Shown: positions 19,955 to 32,500 of the stretch, in pieces
Layout: each line of letters opens with the position of its first letter
Position numbering within the stretch: the stretch's first letter is position 1
Notes under the pieces: model-generated
Database searches by the model: none
Seen by the model: only the letters and a program-made list of their open reading frames with translations
What the model was told of the DNA's origin: nothing
DNA from: Paramarasmius palmivorus
Lineage: Eukaryota > Basidiomycota > Agaricomycetes > Agaricales > Marasmiaceae
Reading direction: 5' to 3'
Assembly (NCBI GenBank): GCA_037176845.1
Contig: JAYKXP010000017.1
Coordinates: forward strand, 62,001 to 126,000
Length of the DNA stretch: 64,000 nt
Translations under genes and position numbers: made by a program

Positions 19955-21447
19955 TCATCGCTTCCCTTTGGCCTTTAGTTTCTTTTTAGGTCTCCGTTGC
20001 TCTTCTTCGTCCTCGCTACTTTCACTGTCCTCGTCTTCCATTTCGCTACCTTCATCTTCGCCGTCGGTGATCTCCTCCTCGTCATCCCATGCATCTTCAT
20101 CGTCTGCATAAGTATTATCTGCGTCGTCTTCCATGTCTTCCTGTTCGTTGTCAACCTCTTCGTCTTCCTCGTCTTCCGCAATACGAACACTCTTCTTGCC
20201 CTTCTGCTCCTTCTCCGCCTTCTTCCGTGCTACGTTCCGCTCCTGCTCTTCTCGACGTTCCTTCCTAAGTTTCTCTTTGGCGGCATGGGCCGCCTTTTGT
20301 TCCGCAACTTCCTTTTTGGATTTTTTGACTTGATATTCTCAGTCAAACGTCCGCCTTTCTTCGACAACTCAAAAGACTCACCAAACTCGTGGTACATGAC
20401 ACCACCTTCCTTCCCGGGAACACCTTCAGTAATCTTAACCAGCCTCAGCTCTAACCTCGGTCCAATCTCGTCCAACTTCACTGCTCTTCTCTGACCCTTC
20501 TTGTTGTTTCTCCCAACATAATCGTCGGCAAGATCGACCGCGTTACCTTCATCGCCAGCAACGCTCTCCGCCGAGGACGCTGCACTCTCATACCCGGTAT
20601 CTGGTCCAAGTTCACCCCTTTTCCGTAGCAAAAAATCTGCAATGTCCTTTTCCTTCCCTAAATCCAACATTCCAGACGAATTTTTCGTTGAGGTCCCTTC
20701 GAGGATTTTACGGACTCGTTTTGATACACCGTACGCTTTGACAGTAACCATGTAGTGACGGAAGTCAATTGTACCGCGTTCTGCGTTGTATGACACAAGG
20801 ACTACGCGTCGTGCGTTCGAGAGTTTTAGGGTATGGGGCGATAGAGATGGGAAGAGGGATTGAAAGGCCTTCATGACTAGACTGAGATGAGGGGGCGCCT
20901 CTGAAGGTGGCGGGAAGGATGCAAGGACGAGCTAGACATATTTGTTAGATGACTAGAATGCAGATTGTACACAAGAAAACACATACCAATGGCGGTGAAA
21001 GGTACCCCAGGCCTATACTCCGCGCTCTTTTTGTCGTGTGCAAGATGTCCTTCATAAGACTATATCTTTCGACACGGAAACTGAGGGTCGGCCCATTTGA
21101 CAGCCGGACCATTCGCATTGAAGGTGCAATATCGGTAAGGGTGAATGCAAGCAGATGTGTGACATGCAAAGCAGGTGCCAAAGTCAGATAATCTTTTAAT
21201 TTATTTCTGTTCCTTTCCTGTTTTATTTCAACTGCTGCAAGAATCCAAAGAACGAAGAAAAACATACTCGAAGGCGACTTGCCGTATTGGGTTCCATTAC
21301 TTTTCGCATATCTCGTACGAGCTGAGCTATTGAGTGTCCTACTTGCCCATGCTTGATGATAAAGGATTTTGGCGCAGAGGTATCAGAAGCACTTTCTGCT
21401 GCTGCTGCACCCTTGAGATGAGTTCTGTTCTTTCTGCGACGAGCCAT
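19955..21447 (-). CDS. ssf1: Ribosome biogenesis Brix-domain protein Ssf1 (Peter Pan family)
   Basis: Ssf1 acts in 27S pre-rRNA processing and 60S assembly in the nucleolus. The start at 21447 gives MARRRKNRTHLKGAA, the family N-terminus, then KSFIIKHGQVGHSIAQLVRD, MRKVMEPNTASRLR and LKDYLTLAPALHVTH. The Brix core follows, with LRVARLP-like MRMVRLSNGPTLSFRVERYS, then FPPPSEAP and LSNARRVVLVSYN. DFRHYMVTVKAYGVSKRV and DEIGPRLELRLVKITEG end the core. The C-terminal tail is a basic helix (KKEVAEQKAAHAAKEKLRKE) and a long Asp/Glu-rich region ending KKKLKAKGKR. An intron near 20332-20385 must be removed, because the unspliced frame stops early. It is head to head with the kinase gene, 97 bp apart. 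Confidence 0.92.
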
Positions 21448-21544
21448 GGTGGTATAGAAGAGAGAAATATTTTTCACCCACGTGGTTCCGAATCAGGCAA
21501 GCTTGGGATCAGCACTCGGCTTGTCATCCTTCTCCCTCTGTTAT

Positions 21545-24500
21545 ATGGCCCAGCCATCCGTTCATCAGCTCTACAAACGTTTAGAGACAGTAGGAAAAGG
21601 TGCTTATGGCTCAGTATCCAAGGGAATCCATATACCCACCGGCAATGCCGTCGCACTCAAGATAATTAACCTCGACACCGCCGACGACGATGTAGAGGAC
21701 ATTCAACGCGAAGTTGCCCTCTTAACTCAGCTCAGGGACGCTCCCAATATCACGAAATACTATGGATGCTACATGGATGGTCCACGGGTTTGGATTGTCA
21801 TGGAGCTTGCGCAGGGAGGAAGTGTGCTATCTTTGATGAAGGTGTCCAGGGATGGTTGTATCGAGGAGAAATATGTGTCGGTCATCATTAGGGAGGTTCT
21901 TGTCGGTCTCAGCTACCTGCACAAAGTTCCTGTCATACATCGAGATATGAAGGCAGCTAATGTCCTTGTCACCGCTACCGGGAAGGTCATGATCTGCGAC
22001 TTTGGAGTCTCTGCTTTGTTGCAAACAGCATCAAGCAAGCGAAATACTTTGACAGGGACACCGTATTGGATGGCTCCCGAAGTCGTGCAGGCTACTCCGG
22101 CATACGACACAAAGGCCGATATATGGAGTCTAGGCATCATGATTTATGAGATGGTGAAAGGAAGTCCACCACATTCACACTTGGACAAGTTCAAAGTCAT
22201 GGATCTTATTCCTCGTGCAAAGCCTCCGACTCTTCCAGGTAATGAAGGGAGCAAAGATATGCGGGACTTTATGGCTTTTTGTCTGAAAGAACTACCGTCT
22301 GAGGTATGTTCCTCGGTAATTCTGTGATCCATTGCTAATCAGATATCACAGCGACTTCCTGCAGACGAGCTCCTCAAAACCAAATGGATGAAATCTATTC
22401 AAAAAGTCAACGTGTCTGTGTTACAAGACTTGGTTCGTCGGCTGGAAGTAGCAGGTCCTAGAGCTAGTTTGGCTGGTCCATTGGACTGGGAACAAGAACA
22501 GTATGCTATACGCTCACGATCGCGCTTTCTAACCGCTAATATCTTTCAGGTTTGATGAACTCGACGAAGACGATAACTGGGCCTTTGAAACTGTCCGAGG
22601 TCGACCGAGTCAACTTCTGCTTGATGACGAGATGTTGGACGCCGATTTCCCCGAAAGTTCGCAACCCCAAGCTACAATCCGAGCGACAGCCTCCACTCCC
22701 TTACCTTCTTCTCTTCGAGGTCTATTTCCAGACGAACCCTCATCGCAAAACACTTTCCGGCCACCTCCATTCTTAAGACAAAACGCGCCTAGTCCACCTA
22801 ATGCCCCCTCACCGTCACCTTCGCCAGTACCTTCACGACCTCCCAAGCAACCCTTGTCACTGGAGATCAACGACGACGAACGCGCGAAAACCAACAACTT
22901 TGTGTTTCCGCGACCTGGTGCACGTTCAAAGTTGAATACGAGTACGAGCGCGACAGCATCAGATGAAGAAGTCGCCTCATCTCCAGTGCAAGGCTCTGAC
23001 GCAAATAATAAAGATGATTCATCCCCAGCGTCAGACCAATCTCCGTCTACCGGTGGTACCGTACGGTCTTCCAGCTACCGCGACATTCGATCCATCCGAG
23101 GATTGCCAGACATCTCAATACCACCTCATCCATCCAGTGATGCTGCATTTAATGGGGCTAGTGCATCACCAGCTGAGCCGTCACCACCCACAGCCCTGTC
23201 GATGTCAACACCTGATATTTCATCTCCTCTACCTCCCACTACAAAACCAACGATAACACGGAAACGCTCCAAAAGTAATGCTGAGGGTCTCGGCTCCCAG
23301 ACCAGTGGTTTCTCTGCCCGTCGGGACGTCAACATGAAGCTGACAACGCCTGGTTCATTCCAATTTCCTCCAACCACCAGGTCGACGACAATCTCGACAT
23401 CGTCAACTTCCACAGTCCTACCCCTTCAGCCACACAAAAAGTCGCCAACACAACCAAACTCGACGTCCCAACCACCGGTCACACCGCCAATCGTGCACCA
23501 AGCTACATATTCTTTAGACACGATGGCAAGTGGAAAACGTTTTCCTCCAGCCACATCGCGTTCCCCTCCATCAATTGCGCGGACTCGATCTGCAACAGCG
23601 CTGCCTGACAACGCGAAAGTCGCACAGGTATTCATACCAGACTTACCAGATTTCCCACTTGTGCCCCCAGTGAAGCCCTTCGCTGAAGCAAGGAGGAATA
23701 GAAGTGGTAGCGATTCGAGTTCTTCCAGTCGAGCAGCTATTAACCTAGGGACACCGGGACTCAAAGATGTCATCAAAGTACGTAGTTTCCTATGTCACGG
23801 CGGCGCTTAATCTAACCATTCCCGAAGATTCCCTCCTTATCGTCTGAGCACCAACTCGGACTTTCTGACCTACTCCCGCCATCACCATCTGCCGTGGTCA
23901 ACCCACGCACCTTTTCACCTTCACCCAGCCACCTTAATTCCTCAATGACCATGCCTTCGCCGGCCATGTCCTATCAACATTCCGCCTTTAAAGACGCCGT
24001 CTCATCGTCATCTAAAGCCGCGCCCTTCATCCTAGGACTACCTAGGACAAGCTCACCTCCACCATTTGATAACGTTCGATCCGGCTCCGCTGATTCGTCA
24101 CACATTAACATGCACCCCCATCCTTCACCCGCACTCCACCATTCCAACCACCACACGCACTACACTTCCCACTCCAGAGGTTACTCAACCTCTCACCATC
24201 CATCCTCATCTCTCACATCCAACTCTTCACTCGTCGGCATCGGTTCCTCGGCATTACTGCCATCCGGTTTACCCGTGCTGCGTCCAGTTGACTTCGCTGC
24301 ACTTGCGACGACGGAAAGTACACATGCAGAACTAGCACGGACGATTGATGACCTTGCAAGGTGTTTGGCTGCTGTTGAAGAAGGATTGAATGGTATTTTG
24401 GAGCCTACAAACAGTTATGTGGATGCGATCGAAGAGGAACAGGAAGATTTGGGAAGTGGAAGTGGTATTGAAGAGGAAGGATATGATGTTCCAGGGGACA

Positions 24501-24613
24501 ATGACACTATCAACGATGACATGGACCACACTATCGACGCAGATTCGGGCTCGTACTTTCCTGCATCACTGACTGAAAGGACTACTGGGAAGCCCATATT
24601 GGTCGGTGGATAA
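21545..24613 (+). CDS. Ste20-family germinal-centre kinase, Kic1/Nak1-like, 973 aa
   Basis: Four exons (21545-22303, 22352-22500, 22550-23777, 23828-24613) close to 974 codons. The kinase domain occupies residues ~10-260, with the glycine loop GKGAYGSVSKG, the VALKIINLD lysine, HRDMKAANVLV (catalytic loop), CDFGVSALLQ and the GTPYWMAPEV signature. IWSLGIMIYEMVKGSPPHS follows, and the RLPADELLKTKWM end is in exon 2. About 600 residues of Ser/Pro-rich disordered sequence come next. Near the C-terminus a short ordered helix (TTESTHAELARTIDDLARCL) resembles the conserved tail of fungal Kic1/Nak1 kinases. These act upstream of the NDR kinase Cbk1/Orb6 in the RAM/MOR polarity pathway. Kinase identity is certain; the Kic1/Nak1 assignment is inference from domain plan. 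Confidence 0.88.
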
Positions 24614-24982
24614 GGTGCTTATTTATTTGACGGTTTCCTTTCTCGTTCTTTATTGCATTGCATCTTTCGTATCATTTACACCTGGACTATGTTATTGCTA
24701 TCGCTTCATCGCATACTGTATTCACACTCATTGAACTGGAATGGACGCATCCCAAAGGGTGCTAATGTATGTTGGTCTGCACATATACGGCGTGCGCATT
24801 CCTATTGGAGGATGGAATGAAACAACCGCTCGGTCAACGATCTCCCGTTTCTAGGCTTATTACGGATCTAATACATCAAACAATACATTTTTCTACCACT
24901 AATGTTACACCAATGTTACATATCCTGTACATGCAGCTTTTGATCGTAAAGACACCAAACGACAACCAAACGCAAGCCTAAA
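24614..24982. other. Convergent intergenic, kinase and catalase 3' ends
   Basis: About 370 bp, T/A-rich, without a gene. Presumably both 3' UTRs. Confidence 0.4.
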
Positions 24983-27007
24983 TTACAACTTCAACTTGGT
25001 CGCAAGGCCAATGTTGGCTTTGAACTTGACAGCCTCAGGAGCGGGCTTGAATTGCAGAGGCTTGACAGGAGAAGCGCCAACGGCCTTGGCAATGCGGTCA
25101 GAGAGATCCTGGTCAACGGCAGCCCAAACCGAGACTGAACGAGGACCCGTTAGCATACGGATTGTGTTGGCGACACGGGGAACACTCACGTTGCCTAGCC
25201 TTGACCTCAGCGCTCTTGACGTTCTTGAAGTGTCCAGCGACGTTTTGGACGTAGGCCTCGCGCTGTTGGTCATTCCAAACTTTAGACCAGAGTGCACGAG
25301 GTTGCTCAAAGTCGACTGGCAGGAAGAAAAGAATCAAAATCGGTATTTATCCGTGTTGTAAGCGACAACTTACGCTCAGTGATCTCGCTCAAATCTCTGA
25401 AAGCAGCAGCAACGAAGTTCTCATGTTTCTCGAACCTCTCATAGTCGCGCGCACCACCCTCGAGCGTAGCCTTGGGGCCCTGGTACTTGAGTGGCGCAAT
25501 GGTGCTCTGATAGTTGGGTCTCGCACCCTGGGAGTGGAATGTGCCCCAACCATCGCGCTGGAAGTTGGCAGGAGGTTTGAGTGGTGCATTGACGGGAAGC
25601 TGTTGGTAGTTGACGCCGAGACGGTGACGGTGAGTATCAGGGTACGAGAAGAGACGGGATTGCAGAACCGGATCTGCGGTCGCCTCAATGTAAGGAACAA
25701 GGTGTGATGGAGAGAAGGCAGCCTATGAGAAGATCAGATAAGGTGAGAACGATTCAATTGAATCCATGGCTAGCAACCTACCTGTTCAATCTCTGCGAAG
25801 TAGTTTTGAGGGTTCTCATTGAGAACAAGCTTCCCAACGGGGCGAAGAGGGAACTCCCCGTGGGGCCAAACCTTGGTCAAGTCGAGAATATTGTAGCGGA
25901 ACTTCTCAGCTTGCTCCGGAGTCATGGTTTGCTGGAGGCACTGTGAGAGTCGTTTCCTGCTTTTTCGATAGAGATACTCACAACATAGACAGTCCATGAT
26001 GGTGGTTTGCCGGAATCGATGGCATTGAAAAGGCTTTCGATACCATAGTCTGGGTTGGACCCAGAAAGTTCGCCTGCGGTGGCATTGTCCAGAGTCTGTA
26101 ATCACTTTGAGAATCGTTGATCGAATGTTTCTACTACGGTATGCCTACCTTGAAGCCACCATCGGCACGAACGTGCAGTTGTGTGTAAACAAAGGAACCA
26201 TCTGCCTTCAACCACTTGAAAGTGTGTCCAGAGTAACCGTGCATCTGATGGTAGCCATCGGGAGTTCCACGGTCAGAGAAGAGAATCATGATCTGGTGGA
26301 TCGACTCAGGATTCTGGCTGAGGTAGTCCTGTGAAATACTGTGAGCAATCTGACAGCCATTCGACGACACCGACAACTTACCCAGAACATGTCAGCATCC
26401 TTCAAATGGGTCTGAGGATCTCTCTTTTGGGTGTGAATGAAATGTGGGAATTTGGCAGCATCTCTGATGAAGAATACGGGAGTGTTGTTGAATACCCAGT
26501 CCCAATTGCCTTCCTCAGTCTTAAGCTTGATGGCAAATCCACGAGGGTCACGAGCGGTATCTGCTGAGCCAGACTCGCCTCCGACGGTGGAAAAACGAGC
26601 GGTGGCTCTGACCTTCTTGCCAGGAGAGGTGAGGAGAGGGTTGGAGGTGATGTCGCTCAAGTCATGGGTGACCTCAAAGTAACCATGAGCACCGGCACCT
26701 TTGGCGTGGACCTAGAGATTTAGAAGAATGAGATCCGATGGACATCCGAGACATGAAGAAGGATATGCACGACACGCTCAGGGATTCTCTCGCGATCAAA
26801 GTGGGCAAGGAGATCGATATGATGGAAATCTAGACAATGATGAGTCTAAAGTTAGAGTGTCTATTTGGCCGATGAAGGCGAACCTTGTAGAAGAAGAGGC
26901 CCAAGAGGCCCGGCACGCTGCGAAGCGTATGGCTCGGAGACTGGAGCACCGTTGGAGGTGGTGTAGACAGCGCCGTCTTTGTTCTCCCAGACTTGCTTGG
27001 AAGGCAT
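24983..27007 (-). CDS. Haem catalase (small-subunit type)
   Basis: Decomposes hydrogen peroxide. The start [17 protein letters not shown] and [14 protein letters not shown] is the usual clade-3 N-terminus. Spliced segments give [19 protein letters not shown], then [17 protein letters not shown] with the catalytic His. [39 protein letters not shown] and the Asn/Phe pocket follow. The [19 protein letters not shown] block and the proximal haem motif [17 protein letters not shown] (Tyr ligand) are intact. After [17 protein letters not shown], the C-terminus ends [17 protein letters not shown] and ATKLKL. There is no large-subunit flavodoxin-like domain. No SKL-type peroxisomal signal is at the extreme C-terminus (ends TKL KL), so location is open. 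Several small introns split the N-terminal half. Confidence 0.94.
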
Positions 27008-28096
27008 GATAGTGGTGATGGTTCAAGAAAGAGAAAGGACGAGACTCGGGAGGAGCTCATTCACTTCTTTTATAGATTCCAAGTCTGACATCATCATGTG
27101 ATGCGGGGGAGAAAGATCACTAACCAATGGCGCAAGAGGAATTGGCTTACTCTGCGAGGATCTCTTGATCACGTTCCGTCACGTTCTCTTCTTATTCACC
27201 AGGAATGGTGACAGATGGTGACCAGCATTCAGTCGGTGACCTGGACGATCGCGAGAAACCAAGATACCGAGGCGCAGTTGTCCAGTCTGGATTCTATCAG
27301 ATGATCCCAATCTCCAATTCAGCTTGGTGGCATGCTGTGGGCTTCCAGGTCAGATGAATCAGGACGAGGGTAATCGGATGGTCTTCTCACCACCCCATTT
27401 ACTCTCCTGACACCTTCGGAACTGCTTGATCTTCCGACGGCCGCGTCCTGATAATCGTTGGTGGGATATCTCTACACCTGTACCAGCGGTTCCGGGAATA
27501 AGAGTGGCCTTGGAAACGTCATATTTAGTTAGCACCAGCATGGAATGGAATCGTCAGTACTGACCTTGCTCCATGATGACATCCATGGAAACCTAGAAGA
27601 TTCCTACCTATGCAAAGATTTTCAGGTGCGCGTTCGGATTTATAACATCATAGCTGGAGAGTAAGAACTCAGAGCAAGATCAAGAGACCCAGAACAAGGT
27701 ACATACAAAAAGAATCGTGAACCGCGTAAGTTGCTACCACAAAATCTTAATGTGGCTCGAGTCAAGCTGCATGTCTGTCACCATAGATAATACAGTCTTC
27801 CCGCGGACCGTAGTGTTGCCAATCGGCGAGGTGGGGTTCAATGATGGATGCTGTTCCTAGCATTCAGATATCCAGATAATCAGACAATGGCGACTTTAAC
27901 CTGCAAAACGAGTTCTAATGTCGAACATCAAAACGAGAGTCATTCCGCGGCTGTTCGGTCTTATTCAAAATAGACCAGTCACCAATATAATCTCTCCGAT
28001 ACGCGCATAACATGTTTTTTGAGTTTCGGATCTCATATCATGGGTGGTTGCATGGTACATGAAGAACAATGTGTGAAAGCCTAAAACTATCCGAAA
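27008..28096. other. Intergenic upstream of catalase
   Basis: About 1.1 kb between the catalase start and the uL14 stop. No protein-like frame is convincing. It should hold the catalase promoter; a G-rich GCGGGGGAG lies about 95 bp upstream of the ATG, but I do not claim a specific factor site. Confidence 0.45.
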
Positions 28097-28683
28097 TCAT
28101 ACGACGGTACCAGCGTTTGAGGCGATACGCGGCCAGAGATCCGCCTGTATAGTGATAGATAATGAATATATGAACTGGTGAAGAGTAGATTGAAGACGCA
28201 CGCATTCTTTTGCAACGGGACCAGTGATTGCTGAACCCTTCATTTCACCCTTGGGGTTCACAATGACACCAGCGTTGTCCTGTTTCAACAGAATTTAATC
28301 AGATCCATCCATCCAATTAACAAAGACTACGGACCTCAAAGTAGAGGAAGACACCATCTCTCCTCCGCCATGCTTTCCGTTGACGAACAACAACAGCAGG
28401 CATGGCTATACACATAAAAAAACAGTCAGTAAATTCATCAACGACTAACATGATTCAACGCACTCTTCTTCCTCAACTCGGGTTTACCCTTCTTTACAGA
28501 TGCAACAACCATATCACCAACACCAGCATCGGGAAGACGGTTCAGACGAGCACCGAAACCAAAGGGTTCGATAATGAACAAGCTTTTTGCGCCGCTGTTG
28601 TCCGCGCAGTTGAGGACGGCGCCAGTGGGGAGACCGAGGGTGAGTCTGAACTTGTTTCCGGCGGAGGCACCTGCTTTGGACAT
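28097..28683 (-). CDS. rpl23: 60S ribosomal protein uL14 (RPL23)
   Basis: A core large-subunit protein near the sarcin-ricin loop and the eIF6 site. Exon 1 from 28683 reads [19 protein letters not shown], then [39 protein letters not shown] and KPELRKK. After an intron, [20 protein letters not shown] follows, then [20 protein letters not shown] and [20 protein letters not shown], ending TVV. The sequence is near the eukaryotic consensus over its full length of about 140 residues. Introns lie near 28416-28462, 28278-28331 and 28140-28201; their ends are approximate. Confidence 0.95.
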
Positions 28684-28844
28684 TGTGGGAGGCGGTCTTG
28701 ACGAGTTTTGAGGTCACACCAAAATTTAGAGAGGCTGGGAGTCTGTGGATGCCGAGTTTGCCGAAAGTTGTGGCTTCGGGTAATTCCGACAAACTGTACA
28801 GTTGCAATTAGGCGCGCGCTTAGCTAGTACAAGATACTGTAGTT

Positions 28845-30743
28845 CTACTCTGACTCTTCTTCCTCTGATTCTTCGTTCTCTTCCTCGTCTTCATCACTAT
28901 CTTCTTCTTCACTTGCATCGCCTGCAGTCCAATCTGACACTTCCAATTTCTCATTCTTTGCCGTTTCTAAAAAGTGACACATCATCAGTAGACATATACT
29001 CTTGTAATCAATACAACCTACCTCCAGGGCTAAACTCATATCCAGCTTGTGTAACCACAAACTTGAGTTCCGCTTTTGCCCCGACTTTTGTGTTCTTTCC
29101 CAACACACATCCATCCAGCTTTGCCCTATCAGATCACGTCATATGAGTTCAGTTGTTTTAAACCATTCCACGACTTACCCATCATCAATAACACAATGAT
29201 CCAACAACACACAGCCGACAATCTTGGCCATCTTACCAATAACACAATGTTTCCCAATCACAGAACGTTTGATTGTCGTCCGTTCTGATATCTGAGTAAA
29301 GTCGCCGACCATGCTATCCGCTGAAATTTGAGCCTTTTGGTCGATAAGCGATCGACTTTTGGGGTCTGTGGGGAGAGAGTAGGTTGTTTCTGATAGACGC
29401 TACGCGAAGGTGAGAATCAGCCGGTGAGAGCGCATCGAGGGAGGCAGGACTAACTCGTCGGTTCATCTCTAAGAGCGAGTGAATGGTATTCACTCTGGCA
29501 GCATAGGGAGGACCTTGGTGTATGACTATGCCAACTCGTAAACTCGACGAGTCAGTTATGTGATCTGATCCATCAGGGGATGCAGGTTCCATGTCGTCCG
29601 GAGTGTGGTGTCCCTTTTTGTCGGGCTTGGATGTCCCATGAAGGGACGAGTGGTTGAGCGCTACGCTTTGAGTAGGTGCATTTGTGATGGGATTTAATAC
29701 TATGTGGGGTTGAGCGTTGGGAGCGGAGATCGACTTGGGTACACTTACTCCGACCATACTTTTCTCTCTTTAACTTTTGGTATTGAACTTTACATAGCCA
29801 AGGCAGGAATTCCTCCTTGAGCGAATCAAAGTGGCGTTTCTCCTGTAGTAGGTCCAACACAGATCTCCGACAGACATACACATGGGAGTCTTGATATCTG
29901 GTGGATAGACGGGTTCTAGGGTAACTGTATAATGTTCAACGGCTTCCTCTTACACGAAAGGTAATGAAAGCAACCGTACTGTGACAACAGAGACATCCTC
30001 AGCTCCATCTCGTCCGAATTCCGATCCAGATCGTCTGGGTTATCGATATGTAGAAGTGTTCCCGTAGCATCGTCCCACACAATAGGCGTCGGAGTAGGTA
30101 ACGATCCCCAATCTTCCACAATCGAGTTCTTATCCGGCTGGCTGGTAGCAAACCAGCAGGTCGTCGCTATCGACCCGTCACTGATACTCTCCGTACGGAA
30201 TTTGTTTAGGATAAGGCTTAGAGATAGAGACGGCGGAGGGATAAAGTCGCAAGGAAGAACGACAAAGTCTTCGGATATCCGACTTGCAAAATGGCGTAAC
30301 AAGGCGCAAGTTCCGCCAGGCATTTCTAGGGATTCTTCGTAGGTTTGAACATCGATCCGGAGTGATGATGAGGCAGCGGTGAGGTCGGAGTGAATATGGT
30401 GTGAGATGGCTGATCTATGGCCAGTAGGACATATGAGAAGAACATCTACAGGGTCTGTCAAAGGGTGCCCGAGCATAGCATTTGGTTCGAATACTTACCC
30501 TTGATTCCAGATTGCTCAACCCAGCTCAAGACATAATCAATTATGGGCTTATTTCCAACAGGTATTAATGCTTTTGGACAAGGTTCCGAGCCGTGGTTAC
30601 TCGTCAAGGGAATGAGTCTAGTCGAAATAATTAGCTGGGCAATGACCTGTAAGTAATGAGACTTACTCATTTCCGAATCCTACTAGTAGAACCGCCAGAA
30701 ATTCACGCGTAATAGGCTCTGCTGTCGCGACGTTGAGATCCAT
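28845..30743 (-). CDS. gcd1: Translation initiation factor eIF2B subunit gamma
   Basis: Part of the eIF2B guanine-nucleotide exchange complex that recycles eIF2. The start MDLNVATAEPITREFLAVLL leads into LIPLTSNHGSEPCPKALIPV and GNKPIIDYVLSWVEQSG, the nucleotidyltransferase-like domain of the gamma/epsilon family. DVLLICPTGHRSAISHHI, FVVLPCDFIPP and PTPIVWDDATGTLLHI follow. The C-terminal half contains a left-handed beta-helix segment (STTIKRSVIGKHCVIGK-type hexapeptides and VLLDHCVIDDGAKLDGCVLG). The end is very acidic (SEEEDSDEDEEENEESEEEE). The nucleotidyltransferase active-site residues are degenerate, as is usual in eIF2B. It is head to head with the WD40 gene, 115 bp apart. An acidic, not aromatic, tail separates it from the epsilon subunit. 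Confidence 0.88.
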
Positions 30744-30858
30744 GATGAGGGTAATTGGAAAGGATTCGGAAAAAATGGATTTCGAGTCATGTCGCCAGGA
30801 CAAACGAGCGCCCACAACCCAAAAGATCTTTATCTAATCAACTCTAACTCCAACTCCC

Positions 30859-32425
30859 ATGGCCAACGCTGACACGTCCAATTTTCTCGTATCAGAATCA
30901 GAACTAATTATCAGCGAAGTGAGTTATTCTCACATCGTGTTTGAATAACATTTGACGAGTGTATCAGAGTCGAAAACAAAAGGCCGAACAGCTCAAATCT
31001 CGTGGAGATCCTCTTCAACTCGCCGGAAAGGCCTTGGCTATTGAAGTCGTTGGAAACGCCGTTTGGGTTGCGGATAATACGACAGTAGTACGAAAGATTG
31101 ATTTGGAGGTTTGAGGTAATTCTTTACGGTTGAAGATCAGACTCATCCACCTCTAGTCAGGAAACACGCTACAGATCTATCGTGGACATCGAGGGCCTGT
31201 TTCTGCACTTGCGTTATTCAAGACGACTCCAAATGATGGTTCTGAACCTCGGCATATACTGATAACTGGCTCATGGGATAAGGTGCGCGATGGTCAATGT
31301 TTCGCTTAAAGAAGTGAAAGTGAATTCTCTTCAGACCATTAAGCTATGGGACGCCGATGTAGGTTTTCGTCTCTCCTATGTCTAGCTTCTGATATATGGA
31401 CTTCAGACCAAAGAAATAATCTCCTCGACAGAGGCACACTCTGACTTCGTGAAGAGTCTTCTCATTTTCCCATCGTTAAACCTTCTTGTGTCGGGCAGTT
31501 CGGACAAGATTGTTAGGTTCTGGTATCATCTCTTTCTTTATGATAGCTGCGTATATCAGGCTCTGAATCATGCACGGTCATCTAGGGACTTGAGTTCTGC
31601 TCTAGACGGAGAACCTCTCAGAAGCGCAGGTTCGATTACTGCTCATACGCGCCCTGTTGAATGCCTGGATGGTCAAGACTTAGCCAATGGTGGTGCCGAA
31701 CTATGCACCGGAGATACCATGGGTCTCATCAAGCTGTGGACATTGACAAAAGATGCAGGGTCTCCCCCACGATGGACCGGAACTCTCAAATCGGAATTCA
31801 ACTATCACAGGACAAAGATTTCTGACCTCCACTACGGGAATGGCCAACTATGGTCAGGTAAGTGCTCTTTCCAACCATGGATCCAGGTATTGTTCGACCT
31901 ACTGTATCTTTATAGCCTCGACAGATGAGACAGTTCAAATTCGCACCTTATCGCCTGCACTGGACCATCAAAAGCCACCTCCTCCCATAACTCATCCCGT
32001 TGGGGTGCGCTGTATCCTACCACTGAGCCTGACAGCGCTCGCAGAGTCGTACCTGCTCACAGGTGCCGGCGACGTACTACGAGTCTACGATATGTCATCT
32101 CTCATAGAACCGGAACTTTTGAACGAATTCGATGCTCATTGGCATGACATCACAGCGATTCGGCTGTGGGTACGGAAAGGTGAAAAGGACGGTAAAACCA
32201 CCATAGAACCCTGGATCATCACGACTAGTCTGGATGCAACAATCCGGAAATGGCGACTCCAAGGTGAGGATAAACATAGCGTAATCAGGTGGCACCAGGC
32301 TAATTAGAGAAGACCTATTGACCCAGCGGATGACCAAGCCCACACCACCACCAGCCACGAAAGGTGGCTTTGCTATGACTGCCGAGGAAGAAGAGGAACT
32401 CGCGGAGCTTTTAGATTCGGATTGA
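30859..32425 (+). CDS. WD40-repeat protein of unknown function
   Basis: A small beta-propeller protein built from about seven exons. After MANADTSNFLVSESELIISE, repeats can be followed. They include NAVWVADNTTVVRKIDL, GNTLQIYRGHRGPVSALALF with ILITGSWDKTIKLWDAD, and AHSDFVKSLLIFPSLNLLVS with GSSDKIVRFWDL. AHTRPVECLDG with LCTGDTMGLIKLWTL comes next, followed by HRTKISDLHYG with TASTDETVQIRTL. SYLLTGAGDVLRVYDM and IITTSLDATIRKWRL close the propeller. A short acidic tail (MTAEEEEELAELLDSD) follows. No F-box, LisH or other extra domain is visible, so I cannot place it in a named subfamily. It likely acts as a scaffold. The divergent neighbour is eIF2B gamma. Confidence 0.78.
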
Positions 32426-32500
32426 TTCGTGTTCCATGCGAAGACAACTATGTTCAAGTAATAGTTTTCGAAATAATACATACAACAAAAGCAACACCAA